DNA of 64,000 bases from Apteryx mantelli (GCF_036417845.1 NC_089979.1:26849958-26913957), one strand, 5' to 3'. Positions 1 through 13,198 are shown, counted from the stretch's first letter. A program made the numbers and translations. Notes: generated by a model not told the origin, from the sequence alone.

Positions 1-2499
1 TGCCTGGAGCCACAGAATAAGCGAGTAAAGAGAGACAATTTCAGAAGTGTCTAAGGCAGTGGTTTCCAAATTTCTCTCTGTGAGACACTAGCATCTGTGA
101 GGTCCATAGAGTCATACTGCCCACACAGCATTTCCAATTGAAAGGCTTATGATAAAATGGCAGGGTAGGCCAGAAGAAATTGAGGACTGACAGTGGCTGT
201 AGTCCAAAAACATCTTATGACTTTATGAATTATGGTTTGTGAAGTCTGCCTTATCATCACTGTGCTACTTGGTACAGCACTGTGTATATATTCTAGGATA
301 GACTAGCGTATCTCATATACACACAATAATTGTCTTCTTATGGTAATGAGGTCAGCTAAAATGATTCTAGTAACATACCCGATTCATATATTTTACAGAT
401 GTTCAAGGTACCAGCCTGCTGCACATGGAGATGAATGTTTATGAAATTACTAGACTAAGTTTCTACCAAATTCAGTTATGTAGAATTAAACTCTCACTTG
501 AGAAAAATATAGGCATGCTTTGTCCATTTAGAAAGCAGTCCAGGAGCTGGAAAGTTTTCCTCATTAGTTAGTGGCAAAGTTACGATCCCAACAGAGACCC
601 ATTCTTTCAGATGCATAAAAGAATTTAATAGCAAATTCTTTGAATGATTTACTGCAGCAGCAAAAAGCAGCTGTGTAGTATTTCTTAATGTGGTCTTGAA
701 TAAATAGTATTGCTTAGACCTCAAGAAAACTGTCATCTTTTAGCATTAGTTTGGTAAGAGCTAACAGAAACAGCAGAATCTCTTTGCAAAATATATCTAA
801 AAATAGTTAAGTATTTTTAAAAATCACTGAAACAACCAAAATTTACTTTCTAAATAAATTCATCAAATGAAGTCTAGTCAAAAAATGCAAATTAATTTTT
901 CCCTCAAGTCCTGTATGGAGAGAAAAAGGAGTTCCATTGCACAGGAAATTATTTTAGTTGGCTCTCATAGTCCTATGATATGAAATCTGAATTGTATCAC
1001 CTGATAACAGAAAGTGCCATTGTGTTATGCATTATTGTAACAGTTAGTTGTAATAACCATAAAGAATTTTAAACATCAGCAAGACATTTGCAATCATTTT
1101 AGACTTTTTTTCAGAAGACATCATTCTTCAGTTATTCTTTTGATTGGAAAGAAATACCCATTTTTAAACCCTTCAAAAGATCCACAAATAATTCAAAACA
1201 AAGTGAACTTTTTATTGCAAAATATGCAGTGACCATTTACAGCTAGATTTAACCATGTACACCAAAGTAGAATTAAAATTCTTAGCAGGTAATGGCTGCT
1301 GGAACTTTAAGGCACATCAGGAATAAAAAGTTAAAGATTAAGGCCCATCCTGTTGGGCTGAGTATGCCGTGTAATAAACATGCATTTGTTTTCCAGGTGT
1401 ACTTTCATTTTGCTAAGCACTATATAAGACGCAAAAGAAGGCTTGATTGCCCCCATTACCAACAAACAAAAAGTAAAGAACACAGATACAATATACTCCC
1501 AGAATGGGCCGGATGGCGTAAGCATCCATATGAAAAAGAAGGATAGATAGCAACGGCTAAAGTTTAGGAACAGTCTTGAAAAATCAGAGGAAGAAATGCT
1601 CAGAATGATGTCTGGTGAAAATAACTCAATCACGCTTGCTCTAATTAATGTTATATAATTTTATATACAGTAAAGCAGCTATTGCACATTCAAGAGATTT
1701 AACAAGTCAGCCTGGTCTATAATATATTTCTCACACTGCTGTACTCATGCTGGAATTAAGCCATAGCCAATGTGAGGGTAAGTAAATACATAGCACAGTG
1801 CAAACCTTAATGAGAAAGTTTGCAGCTCTAACAGGTTTGGGACCATGAATTTATCAGGATGAAGTATATATAGCTTCTGATAGCTTCACATTGAACAAAC
1901 TGTGCAAAAAAAAGAGATGTAAAGCTAAATTGCTCTGCTGCTTTGGTTTGTCAGACCTCACTCAAGGGCGCTGTGTTAAGAGCGCAGCCTTGTCTACACA
2001 CTGCTTCATGGCTAGGCCTTGGGAACCGTGGCTGAACACCAATTCAGCTTAATCTTACACAGGTTGTCTGCCCGTCACTTCCCCTGCAGAGGGCCAAGCA
2101 ACACTAAAAAAATATTTTCAGAGACTTGGCCTCAGTAGTTTTGTAGTATGTTTTAGTTAGAGTTTGGGTTGATTCTGAGAGAAAACCAGATAACTTGGTT
2201 TTAGATGGTTCAAAAGCCACAGTAACAGCTTTATTTGCAGTTAAACACCAGCCAGGGAAACAGAGGCAGGTGGAAAGGGTCTATAAACATCTAGAAAAAG
2301 ATAAAGTTAAGTATAGGCCCATTACTTGGCAGGGAAGGAAAGAAAATGAAAGATAAGATTTACAAATAAGTGTAAAAAAAAAAAAGTATTTTTGACTTAA
2401 GTCCACAAAAGAAGTTAATAACTGATTCAACAAGAGGATAGCAGCATGTTAAGAAATGGAAAGAATAAATTAAAAGTATTTAGAGGACTTAGATGGTAT
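1..2499. other. AT-rich intergenic DNA, no gene recognised
   Basis: Open frames here are short (100 codons or fewer) and scattered over frames without family resemblance. There is a 12-A run near 2377-2388. I see no splice-flanked exon, CpG cluster or transposon signature. The stretch is downstream of ZNF706 and could hold regulatory sequence that reading alone cannot detect. Confidence 0.5.
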
Positions 2500-3865
2500 T
2501 CAAGTTGGCAATAGCTGATTAATTTATCCTAAAATACTCCAGTAATTAGCTAGATTAGTGCAGACCATTAATGATCATCTCTGAGAACTCACAGAGCCTG
2601 GAAAAGAGTCCAAGAGAACAGAAGGAAAACACAAGGAATATAAAAAGAAACAAGGGATTATGTCACTCAACCTAAACCTGGAAAAATGCTAGAATAATTT
2701 AAAAAAATCATATTTATTAATGCATGTGAAAAAATAACTTGACAAAGGCCAGCCAACATAGATTTGCCAGAAACAAACTATGCCACACCACACTAATCTT
2801 CATTTCTTTCTTTGTGTAAACTGGCCTAGTGGCTACAGGAGCATCAGATGCAGAAATCTCACTGTTGCTGCAAAGGCTTTTGACATGGTAACCATGTGAA
2901 AACCTCACAGATGAAATAATGAGCTCCAATTCATACCAATCACAAGGAGAATGACAATTGTAAAAAATGCTCTCAAAAAGCAATTACTAAAGGCTTACTG
3001 GGAAACTGAGAAGATACTCAAGTGGAGTCCTGCAAGGCTTTGCCTGGGATCCATCCCATCCAGTATGTTCATTAACAACTCAGATTATAGAGTAGAAGAG
3101 AACATTTGCAAGACTTGCCCATGATGCCATACTTGCATGAGTTGCAAATGGTTTAGTAGACAAGAACAGAACACTGATCTTGATAAATTTGGTCCAAGAT
3201 CCATTAAAGACAGGTATGCATACACTAAATATGAATACAGACACAAAATGGAGATCAGCAGGCTGGACAGTAGTAGTACAGAAATGGATCTGGAGCATTT
3301 GCAAGCCACAAATTGAATGCAAGTCAATGTGATGCAGTTGCAAAAAGGCAAATGTAATTCTGGCATGTATTAATGCAACTAATATATGTAAGCCCCAGAA
3401 GTTAATAGCTTTATCTACTCTGCACTAGCCTCAGCCAGCACTTTGGGTCACATTTTGGGCAATACAATTTAAGAACATAGTCAAACTGAAGCGGACCCAG
3501 AGGGGAGCACAAAAAATCCTGGATTAGAAGACCCGATCTATGAAGACTGATTGAATTAACTGTGTTTACTTAAAAGAGAAGACCAAAAGGACAAGACAGC
3601 ACTGTTCACATAAGGCTACTATTCATCACGTCTTTTGCCTGTAAGAACAATAAGTAACTGACTTAACTCGCAGGGATAAAAATTTTGCTTTGATAACTTC
3701 CCAATTGTAAAGTTCAACACTGGTACACACTGCTTACAGGGTCATGCAATCCCTTTCACGGGAAGCTGTTAAACAAGTTGGACAAATGCTTGTCACAGTC
3801 TTGCCAGATCTGATTTTGGAGCAAGGCAATGGACTAGATAACTTCTTGAGATTTTCTTTAGCCTT
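2500..3865 (+). mobile_element. Ancient CR1-like LINE remnant (reverse transcriptase region to 3' part)
   Basis: This heavily decayed stretch follows, in order and on the + strand, the same landmarks as the well-preserved CR1 copy at 45.9-47.35 kb. About 2570-2640 resembles the region before the RT fingers. Near 2757-2810 a frame reads H-R-F-A-R-N-K-L-C, matching HGFTKGKSC of the younger copy. Near 3018-3055 a frame reads SGVLQGFAWDP, matching the conserved [11 protein letters not shown] block. About 3490-3580 aligns with the segment coding for the last part of ORF2, and 3745-3860 aligns with the ORF2 end and the 3' UTR phrase ending in ggactagat. Stops and frameshifts are everywhere, so it is a dead fossil. 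The boundaries are approximate. It may belong to an older CR1 or L3-like subfamily. Confidence 0.7.
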
Positions 3866-6800
3866 TCTTTCTCTGAAAGATCTCCAGCATATAGCAATGT
3901 CTTCCATAATGTTTGTGACTTTGTAACAGCTAAGTATAGAGAACATACAAATGTGTTTGCTGCACCATCAAAGCACTGTATAGAACTTAACTTTAAACAT
4001 TAAATGGACAGTAATTTTCAGAGGAAAGCTGTGTAGCTGAACAGACCCATGCTGGATAACAATGTTGGGATGGATACAAATTTCTCCCTTCCCAGAAACC
4101 TCAGGGCTAAAAGCCATGTCAAAGAGTTTCAAAACATACATCCAACCTATTCTTTTACTGAAAGCTACCCAAATAATGCAACTCCCTCAGGAAATCTCTA
4201 GGGTATCTTATCTACGCCAAAAGCCATAAAACAACACCAATACATTAAGTATTTCCAAATACTCAAAGTACTGATAGCAAAATTCCACAGACAGATCTTT
4301 ACATTCTTTACATTTACATTACCTTCCCACTGTCTGGACTTGAGCAACCTCTCTGATGATGTTATGGAATATAGAAGATCATAAACCAAACAAGTCCAAA
4401 GTTGAGTTTTGGAGGTGAATTCAAAGTCCACGGCAAAACCTTTAAGGTTCTAAATAGGTAAATTAAAGGTCTAAGAATTATACTCAGCAGAATGGAGCCG
4501 AGTAGATAAAAATGCAAGCTGACCTTTACTTTCTTTGTGAACTCTGCATGACTAATCAACTTCACTGGTCAGATCTCAGAAAGACCACAGTTTCAGTAAA
4601 ACCTAATACTCTCCAACTTGTTTTTGTGAAAATGGTAAACCAAATGTAGACATCAATCCTATCAGTGTCTGATGATAAAAGAAATCCTACTCGTTCACTT
4701 TATCAAGACATGAAAACAGTTCTATATAGTTAACCAAAATGCTACAAATTCTTTCATTACTATGTGGTTTGCAAACAGCCCCTGGTCATTACCTTTAGTT
4801 GAGCTGAAGTGTTTTCAGCTTAACAGCAAATAACCAAAAGGGATAGTCTCCAGGGACTACTTGAGAGCACTGTATAAAGCTAACTATTTCCTTAAGGCTA
4901 CACAGCAACCAACTTCCATTTCTATTTCATATTTTTCACACAGCTTTTTGATAGCAAGAAAACAATATTTCTTAGATATAGGCAAGTTTCTGTACTTTTA
5001 CTTTACTCAGTAAGTCTGGATTAAGACAAATTGTAAAGCTGTTCTTATTGACTGATTATTCAGTAGTCCTTGAGATGACCTAATCATGATTATACATACT
5101 AACTTCTTCTGGGATCTAAGGTGAGAATTTTTTTTTCAAAGGCTTGTAGGTCCTGCTCTTATTTTTAGATGATATTTAAAGAGAACCCCAGAAGAGATAC
5201 AGGCTTTTGAAAGTCCAAAAATCACATTTTAAAATTGTGCTCCACAAGTATCCATCACAGCTGACAACCATACTGACAATACCAGAATACTTAACCTAAA
5301 AGCTGTCCCTGTACAAAGCTGAATCTTTCCCAAGAGAACATGGGAATTTTTCCATGCCTATTTTTCTTCCTTCTAGACAGCTTCAAGCTCCAGGACTGTC
5401 CATAGCTAGAAAATGCATTTTAGAAGTGAAGTAATACTTGTTTTTAAGAGCAGGCATGAAATATCACATTTTACATTTTAGTTTTTTAATTCTCTTTAAT
5501 CAGACACATTACAATGCACAACTGTGTCTTTAGCCAGATAACAGGGTGCCATCCTTCAGATCAGGAAGAGATGATAGAGAACTCCTAGACCTTCCTCTGA
5601 ACTTTTAGGTACAAGGAGTATTGCAAATATTCTAAATGATAACAATTCCCCCATTTAGTATAGCATTCCCACTATACTTATAAAGCCTTTATAGCAATTC
5701 AGGTTTAATTTGTTACTGTTTTAGATTACAACTACTGCAACTAGGGGTCTTGTTGAACTGAGGATCACCCTTGCCTTCTACTACATAAAAAACATCATTT
5801 CATATGGTATTTTTGAATTGAGCATCATACAGTTTTGAAAATATAACAATTCTAACATAATTCATCCATCCTACAAGTGATACAGCTTTCCAGCTCTTAA
5901 GTGCTCATTAAGAGAGATTGTTTATGAAGCAAAATATTTTTATTTAATGCTACACAATCTGAACGGAAGGAACATATACTTCACCTTAGGATCGAACTAT
6001 AGGGATGCATCCCAAACATTCTCCAAAGTAAAATCAGATTACCAAATACCAGTTAAGTGCAAGAGATACCTTAATCAATTGGCACTGGGAATATTTTTAG
6101 ACAAACTACAGCAATGGAACATTTAAGTACTCCCTCCCCATCCAGCACAAAGGTTGAGAGCAGATTTCTTGTCTCCTGGGAGCCAGTCTGTCAGGATATA
6201 CTTACTGATAACATTAAATAAAAAAATAAATGAAGAGTTACATTCTGATGTCAAGTGTACAAGTGCAGTAGTGGATTACTCCCAGAGGAAAACAACTTTA
6301 TCTATAAAAGTTAAGTGGTATACAGGTTATCCCAGAGTGACTATAATACAGAGAAACTTTATGCCAAAGTGAGTATTTACAGAGATAACTGTCATAGTAA
6401 AGAGGACAGGAAGCTAATCTCACAGAAGTAGTTCATTAAAGAGCAAACAAGTGGACAAAGGCTTTGACTTTATATAATAAAATACCAAGTGCATTCTTTT
6501 AAGTGAATGAGTCTTTGAGACTATGGTCCTAGATTTCAGGAAGCCATTTGAAGGTCAGATATACACAGTCCTGCCATGAAGCAAGGGTTACTTGGACTGC
6601 CAAAATTATTTTGCATCAATTGTAACCAAAATAAATAACCACCGCTATTCTAGTATTGCTTCTTACTGTAACTTTAAAACTAAAGTTCTTAAACAAGCCC
6701 ACTCCAAACGCAGAGGATGGGAGACCTTTTAGCACAATTCAGATGTTTTCTACTACTTCTGTGCTGTACATCTGGGATTAGAACTGTGCCCAGAACACTA

Positions 6801-7620
6801 AGGTTAATTACATTTAGCTTCTCAAATGCTCTTGGCCAGAGTGCTATTATCCAGCTTTTTCCTGACAATGAAACTTTAATCACATCTGATTTCCTAAAAC
6901 TAGCCATATGATTTTAGTTACTTTGGCTCTATTCCAATAGGCTTATTTTAAGCTGGTTGTGAGGTAAGGGCATTAATAGCTGGCTACTTTACATATTTCT
7001 TGAAGAGCTGCTACTGAAATAACCAGATACATCTGAAGGGGAGCTTGTGTGGTTGACTGCTCAAGTATCTTTAAAAATCTTTCAAATCAATCTTACAACT
7101 AAGAGCAGAGTTACTTTAACCTGATATAATACTTGTGAGCATTACTCAAGTCACCATGCCCAAAAGCATTAAATTCTATCATCTTTCAGCTTCCTTAGCC
7201 ATTAAGGATCACTTGTCTAACAAGAGTCTCTCCAGTGCACGACTCCAAGGAACAAGCTCCCTTGCAATAAAGGGATCCCGTTCTAAATGGCTTGTAGTAC
7301 TAGACTCTCATATGCAGAACAAAAACATGTAGAAGGAAGTCTCATGATTCTAATGCAGCTTCTAAGGAGTTTACTTTGCCTCTTGAGCCAAGAACTTGAA
7401 CACTAGTGACTGAGTTCATGCACGCAGCGCACTGAACAATAAATCTTAGCAGCTTCTCCCTTCACTTGAGATTAATTTACTGTAATGTACATTACTTTCA
7501 GTGGAATGATACTGCTCAGTTTTGGCAGGATGGGGAAGATTCCACTTTGTCTTTTTTAGGATTTTATAAGGCAGATAATGCAGAAAGTTGAAACAGAACT
7601 TCTACAAGCATTTAATCTGT
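3866..7620. other. AT-rich intergenic DNA downstream of ZNF706
   Basis: No open frame exceeds about 80 codons, and no repeat family, CpG cluster or convincing exon is visible. Because ZNF706 reads leftward and ends near 7.63 kb, this is its 3' flank. Confidence 0.5.
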
Positions 7621-7625
7621 GATAC

Positions 7626-8571
7626 TGTAAAATCAAAGTACTACTTTATTAAATGAGTTATTTTACACAATATGAACATCAATATAATTACAATTGTAAA
7701 AAATTTTTTATAACAAGTATGGACTGATTTTTCAGGATTTCCAAATAGGGCACAACTGTACATTTACACAGAATTGTCTTTGCATGAAGCCCAAGAGGGA
7801 ACAGCATAAAAATATGAATGTTTCTGTAGCCCCTTCATTTTTGCTGATCAACAGTTTTAGAAAAGCAGCTGCAGGTTTGTTATGTAAGATCTGACAGTAG
7901 AAGAGTCAATAGGTGCCATGACTTCACCTATAAAAAACAAGAATAACTCAGTTAAGCTGAACTGTTAGACAATGTTTACTTTGAGTGAATGAAATACCGT
8001 AATACTACTTTTTACCTTATTTCAGCCTTTTTCATTATAACTACCTTTTCAGACACAGCCTAACAACCGGCTATTGGGAAATCTCTTCTAGGAGTTAATA
8101 CAGAGGTAACATTTTATGCTTGGATGCAGAAAAATCTTCTTTCACTTGCATAACTTCAGGAACAAAAAAGGCTCAATCATTGGACATGCTAAACAACTGT
8201 TACATGTTTTGTAGCAATGGGCAGATTGTATTTATTACAAATACTGTGTTCAAAGCAAAACTAGTGTTTCAAAGCAAAAACTAATAAATAATGTATTCTT
8301 ATAACTAAGAACAATCACTTCAAATAACATTCACTCCCTTTAAAACAGCATCCTTACATAGTGAAGTACCACAGCCCTTTCACTTACATAAGTATTAGCT
8401 TGCTTCTCATGTGTAACAGTTCAGGGGTATAACTTTAAACTATAGTCAGTTTTCATATTAGAGAAAAAGAAGCAAGTTCCAACTCTCAGCTGGTTGGGGG
8501 AAAAAACTGATTTATAATACAACTTTCTCAGACTATTATTTAGAAATTAATGTAATGACCTGTAGACAACT
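7626..8571 (-). other. ZNF706: ZNF706 3' untranslated region, possibly with a spliced last exon
   Basis: This is the sequence between the ZNF706 stop codon (8572-8574) and a minus-strand AATAAA at 7645-7650. There are two readings. The UTR may be continuous. Alternatively a separate last exon may begin at 7927, because the minus strand there shows a good acceptor (a T-rich tract ending ttttttatag, then GTGAAGTCATGG) and a possible donor GTAAGTG starting at 8387. Another AATAAA lies at 8231-8236 and would give a short form. No coding potential is seen. cDNA would be needed to choose, and the cleavage site is inferred to be 10-30 bases past the 7645 signal. Confidence 0.6.
7645..7650 (-). terminator. 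ZNF706: Polyadenylation signal AATAAA, ZNF706
   Basis: The + strand reads TTTATT, which is a perfect AATAAA on the minus strand, about 0.92 kb past the stop codon. It is the distal of two canonical signals; the proximal one is at 8231-8236. Assignment as the main 3' end is inference. Confidence 0.5.
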
Positions 8572-8667
8572 TTACGCCTGAACATCAGCCAATTCTGGAG
8601 GAAGCGGAGTCTTAGGATGCTTGCTTTCAAAGTGCTGTTTGAAGGTCTTGGGGTCCGGCATTTGTGT
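8572..8667 (-). CDS. ZNF706: ZNF706 last coding exon (residues 46-76 and stop)
   Basis: This exon encodes the C-terminal 31 residues, from TQMPDPK to ELADVQA, then TAA at 8572-8574. It supplies the two zinc-ligand histidines (H57 and H62 of the 76-residue protein), which pair with C41 and C44 from the upstream exon to give a single C2H2 finger, C-x2-C-x12-H-x4-H. The acceptor on the minus strand is a pyrimidine-rich run ending in cag just before ACACAAATG. The junction falls between codons (phase 0) and joins Arg45 to Thr46. I see no frame damage. ZNF706 is a small, very conserved vertebrate nuclear protein, reported as a transcriptional repressor that promotes exit from embryonic stem-cell self-renewal. 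The identification is firm because residues flanking both sides of the splice match the family. Confidence 0.96.
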   Translation of the reverse strand, partial: TQMPDPKTFKQHFESKHPKTPLPPELADVQA

Positions 8668-9866
8668 CTGATTAAAGAGAGACATTTAACTTTATGCACG
8701 GTATAAGAGTTAAATGATATTACAAAAACTGTTCTCCCACTATGTTTTTTTTTTCTTGGTAAAGCAAATTAAATCTCCTCAGTTACACTGCCCTAGTGAT
8801 AGAAGTACCATTAATTTAGCTGCAGATTAAGAATATTTAACCTCTGAATCAGAGTCACTTTTAAGCATTAGTATCACACTTTTGACATGTTCATCAACAA
8901 TATTATTCTTAATAGAAACCTCCCTGCAGCTCTTATGTACTTAACATGCTGCTTTGGTGGGAAACTTATCTCCTTACCATTTTCCTTTTTAACACAAAAA
9001 TATAAATGTTTATCCTTTTCACAATCAGATCTTTATGAAAGGTATTTATTCTGTTTATGAAAAGGCTCAAGAGTTATGCAGCACAGGCTGATTTTCTACA
9101 TGGCACAAACTAAAACCATTGCCACTACACACTTGCAGGCATTAACTGCCCATTTCACAAAAAGAAGAGCTGGTTACGAGTACTTAAGTGGGCAGTCCTT
9201 AATTTGGAATCTTCATTAAAACATTAAAAGTGACAAATCTATTCTAGGACTGGCTATTTGGGTGAAAAATGAAAGTTTATCCTTCAGCTCCCAAACTGGC
9301 ACATTCAGGAAATCAGCCAGAAGGAAAGTATAGTCTCATTAGTGCTCACATTTCTGTTCTCTTGTCAAGTCACCCATTCTAGTAGAAGGCATTGTATACC
9401 ACACCTACATTAAAGCTTTTAGCACCATGCAGTAACACTTTTCCTCTCTTCATCAACATCAATAACCAGTGATCCCAAGGCAGGCCAGTTCCAGCACAAA
9501 GGAACCATCTTTTCATTTGGGGTTGTACAGGAAGTGATCTCAAACCTTTTAAACTTTATATGACACATCAACAGCACATGCAGACCCTTGCAATTCAGTA
9601 AGCAGGATAACTAGCTGTACAAAACAGATCTGCACGTGTCCTCACAGATTTTCTTATATCTAAGTTATCAATACAGCCAAGTAATCTGTCAACAAGTCAC
9701 AACTTTATATGAGATACATAATGGATACAAATGCTTATAGCAACAAGTTAGTCAGCCACTTAGAAGTATTTTACTTAGTTTCCACTATATCATCTTCTAA
9801 CAAGTTCTGCTATAAGCTGCAAGAAAGCCCTGCCTACAATAATAGTTTGCCTTCAGTTCCTCTTAC
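8668..9866 (-). other. ZNF706: ZNF706 intron between the two coding exons
   Basis: The intron is 1,199 bases. On the minus strand it starts GTAAGA at 9866 and ends with a pyrimidine tract plus cag at 8668-8670, an ordinary GT-AG intron in phase 0. No repeat family or embedded gene is recognised. Confidence 0.85.
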
Positions 9867-10001
9867 CCTACAGACAGTGCAGGTATATATCAAGGCAGCC
9901 TTGGCTGCAGCCTTCTGATCATGTCCTTGTTTCTTTTTTTGCTCAGCTTGTTTTTTGGCATTTTTCTGCTGCGACTGAATCTTCTGCTGTCCACGAGCCA
10001 T
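9867..10001 (-). CDS. ZNF706: ZNF706 first coding exon (residues 1-45)
   Basis: This exon encodes MARGQQKIQSQQ through the first zinc-ligand pair CTVC (C41 and C44) and Arg45. Residues 1 to about 38 form the basic, glutamine- and lysine-rich N-terminal region shared with the 4F5/SERF family, thought to be largely disordered. The exon begins two bases before the ATG (10003), after a clean acceptor ending ttgtag, so almost all of the 5' UTR must be in an upstream exon. It ends with a complete AGG codon followed by GTAAGA. The start is fixed by the family N-terminus MARGQQK and by the acceptor; in-frame sequence upstream of the ATG is intronic. Together with 8572-8667 it gives the usual full-length 76-residue protein. 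Literature also reports G-quadruplex binding and amyloid-promoting activity for this protein; nothing in this sequence tests that. Confidence 0.97.
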
Positions 10002-10003
10002 AT

Positions 10004-13000
10004 CTACAAACAAAAAGAAGACATTTAGTCTACGCATATGAGAAACTACTGCTGCTAGCTGACTCAGAAGCCATAACTATGAACATAAGCAGTCATGCGC
10101 TCTTTCTATAAGGCCTACAACTCCCATAATTCATATACGACAGACATCTGTTCAAGCTCTTTTTGTGAAGACCCTCCAGTTTTAGTATCTTGCTAAAAAC
10201 ATTCACTGGAGTGATTTAATCCGTTCTAAGGTTTCTGCTTCTACAAAGCTTCAAGGCCTACCTTTGAAAGGTGTTTTCAATGAATAAAACAATTTGTTTC
10301 CTCTGCAGTTAATAGAAACTTATTCTCTGTTTCTGCAGGTACAGTAAAATTTAGTTTTAGGGTTTTTTTGTTGTTTTTTTTGGGGGGGGGGGGGCGGCGC
10401 TTAAACTTAAGACTCAACCTTTATTTCTGGAAACCAAAACACGTTCCAAGAAAGACAAATCAAAACATTTTTGGTGTACCGGCTTGTGATTTGCTTTGGA
10501 ATCAGGAACAGTAAGAACAACATGCCAGCTTTCTTTATTAAAGGCTGCTTTTACAGGAGACCATCCTGTGATTTCCAGCTGACTTTACATACATTTATTC
10601 TTTTGAAAAAAGGAGTAAAACTGCCTCCATCAGAAGCCCTTAGTCCATACAAAATAGAAGCATAAAGGAATCAGACCCTGTTGCCACCTGCCATTAGAAG
10701 GTCCACCATAAAAAGAAACGAGATACTACACATTTCAGGGAACAGCAAATTGACGTATTTTACAGAGACACCTGTATGCAGCCTACTAGGACATCCAACC
10801 CAGCCTGCATCCCACCCCCAGAGCAGATGTCAGGCAGGATTCAGGAACACAAACACAGCAGACTTCAAAATGTGATTACATAATCCAGCAGCCCACTTTC
10901 AGCTATCCTCTTTCTTACAGTCCCTTACATCCCACACATAATCCAGTTGTGCGGCTCTCCTGGAAATGCTAGATTCCAGAAGCAAGCACAGGACAGCTAT
11001 TATTCATTGTTTCCAGGACGACTAGTAAAGTCTAATGTTGCCAGGAAGCTGGTTTGTTGGTTATTGTCCCTATATGAAACTTGTAGTTTAGCAGCAAGTT
11101 TGGTATTTCATGAAAATATACTGCACAGATGAATAGGTCTGTCATGTAGTCGTTCCCACAAGAACAGTCTTCCACTGCAAGGAGAATGGCCTATCTAGAC
11201 AAAGACTGAGCTCCAGTGAATACCTATGAAAAGTCCTCTGAACCACCATAAAAATGAAATTTTCATGAAATGTCAACTGCACCTGGAAACTCAGTATTAT
11301 TGCAAGAATTTCTAGACACATAGCTTCACAGTGCTCAACGCTTAAACAAGAAGATGGTCCTGACCCCAAAGAGCTCACACAGATTGAAAGGCACCTCTCA
11401 GACCAGAGTCAAGTTTTCTCACTGTATATAACCACACCATGCAACTCTGTAGAGGTATCATGCTACATCTTGAATGTTCCCTCCTCTTTCCCCTATCAAT
11501 TTCTCTAGGCGAAAATTTACCAGTCCAAGTAATTTTATAACTATTATTCTTTAATATGGCTAGTAATAGAATTAGTTTTCTTGTCTTCAATGTTAAGCAT
11601 ACAGAAATACATGAAGTTTCTAGCATTCAACAGTTTCCATGAGATACAGCATCAAATGTTAATAGATTAAAAATACCAGTTTGTGTTTCACTGTCAACAG
11701 TTTCAGTGGATGCTACTATTACTCTGAAACATCCCAGCCAGGGCCTCACACTGTTTATGTAGAGCAGGGCTTAACAAGAACGCTGCATTCTCATTTAAAA
11801 AAAAGAAACAATAGTTATTGGCAATAGCTTTACATATACTAGAAGGAAATGTAGATTTATTTGAGTTCTATTAGCATCACAGCAATCCTCCAAGAGTCAA
11901 AGAGCTCCTGGTCGAAAAGATATATTCAGATACAGCAAACAAGAAACAGATTTTAATAAAGCAGCTGCATATTACTACGTATTTTAGTCCCTTGATAAGA
12001 GCTTGTTAACTAATACATTGCAAAAGCTCAGTCACACTGAGCTCATATGTATTGGGCAATTGCTGTTTTAGTTAAGGCATAAACAAGGAAATACGAACAA
12101 AAACATCCGCTTAAAAAATATCAACTTTCATATGATGCCTGGGACCAAAACATCAGCAGTGTTTAAATACTGCAAAATACACTTAATGCCACTGAAACAC
12201 ACAGAGCACTAAATACTGGAAAGTTAAGAGCATTTGAACTATGAGTATACTGACAAACTGACAAAGACTATCCCAAAGTTTGTTATGAAGAGAAAACTGA
12301 ATTCATCTACAAGGCTACAGCTGCATTTTATTTGCACAACACAGATAAACGTTTTCTTTATCAGGCACACCCTCCAGGAGTTCAGCAAACTGGCCTGGTG
12401 TTTTGAAATAGAAGTGTGTGAGCACACAGGAAACCTAACGCACGAGAATAGACCAACACATGAGAACTTACAGTCGAATCATAATAGCAACGGCACATGC
12501 ATTACAGCGCAGTGTGACTAGACCTACAGCATGTTAATGCCTCACACAGGCTCATTTCCTTGTAAGTACCCAGAACCCCAGCAGATACTTTCAAGTCCTA
12601 AAACTAGACACCAACAGCTGCTTCCGCTGTCACTTCCCGAAACAAACAGCAGCCTGGAGCAGCCCAGCTCTGGCGACCAGGCTGCCGAGAGGACGAGCCG
12701 CAGGAGCCGCCTCCAGCACCGCTGCGGGGGGCACCCAAAGGCGCAGCTCGGCCGCGGCCTGCGGGGCCGCGGGGCGCCGGGGCCCTCGGGCCAGGCCTCG
12801 CCGGCAGGGGCCCGCCGCAGCCCGGCCAGAGCCGCCACGTGCCGCGCGCGAAGGGGCCGAGGGAGGGAAGCGGGCTCGAGCCGCGGAGCCCCGGTCCCGG
12901 GGGCGCCCACGGCGGGCCGGAAGCGGAGCGCTGCCGGTCGCCCCCCGCCCGGGCCGGGCCTGCCCCGCCGCGCCGCAGCCCCCGCCGCCAGGCCGCCCGC

Positions 13001-13078
13001 CCGCCGCCTCGCCCGCGCGGCCTCCCCGCCCGCCGCGCCGCTCCGCTCTGCGCCGTGAGGGGCCGCCCCGCCGCTCAC
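10004..13078 (-). other. ZNF706: ZNF706 intron 1 (inferred)
   Basis: About 3.07 kb lies between the acceptor at 10004 and an inferred donor GTGAGC at 13078-13073 (minus strand). The part below 12.6 kb is AT-rich and carries the G13 run at 10382-10394. The part above 12.7 kb is CpG-island sequence. The acceptor is certain; the donor is the best candidate seen and needs transcript support. Confidence 0.65.
10382..10394. repeat. G13 homopolymer after a T-rich run
   Basis: Thirteen G in a row directly follow a T-rich run (T blocks from about 10364). On the ZNF706 sense strand it is a C13 followed by an A-rich tract. It is prone to slippage and a common site of assembly error. Confidence 0.9.
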
Positions 13079-13141
13079 CCGGCCTCGGAGTCCGGCCTCG
13101 GCGGCCCTGGCGAGCAGGTGGGGAAGGCTCCGCGCGGCCCC

Positions 13142-13198
<57 letters not shown>

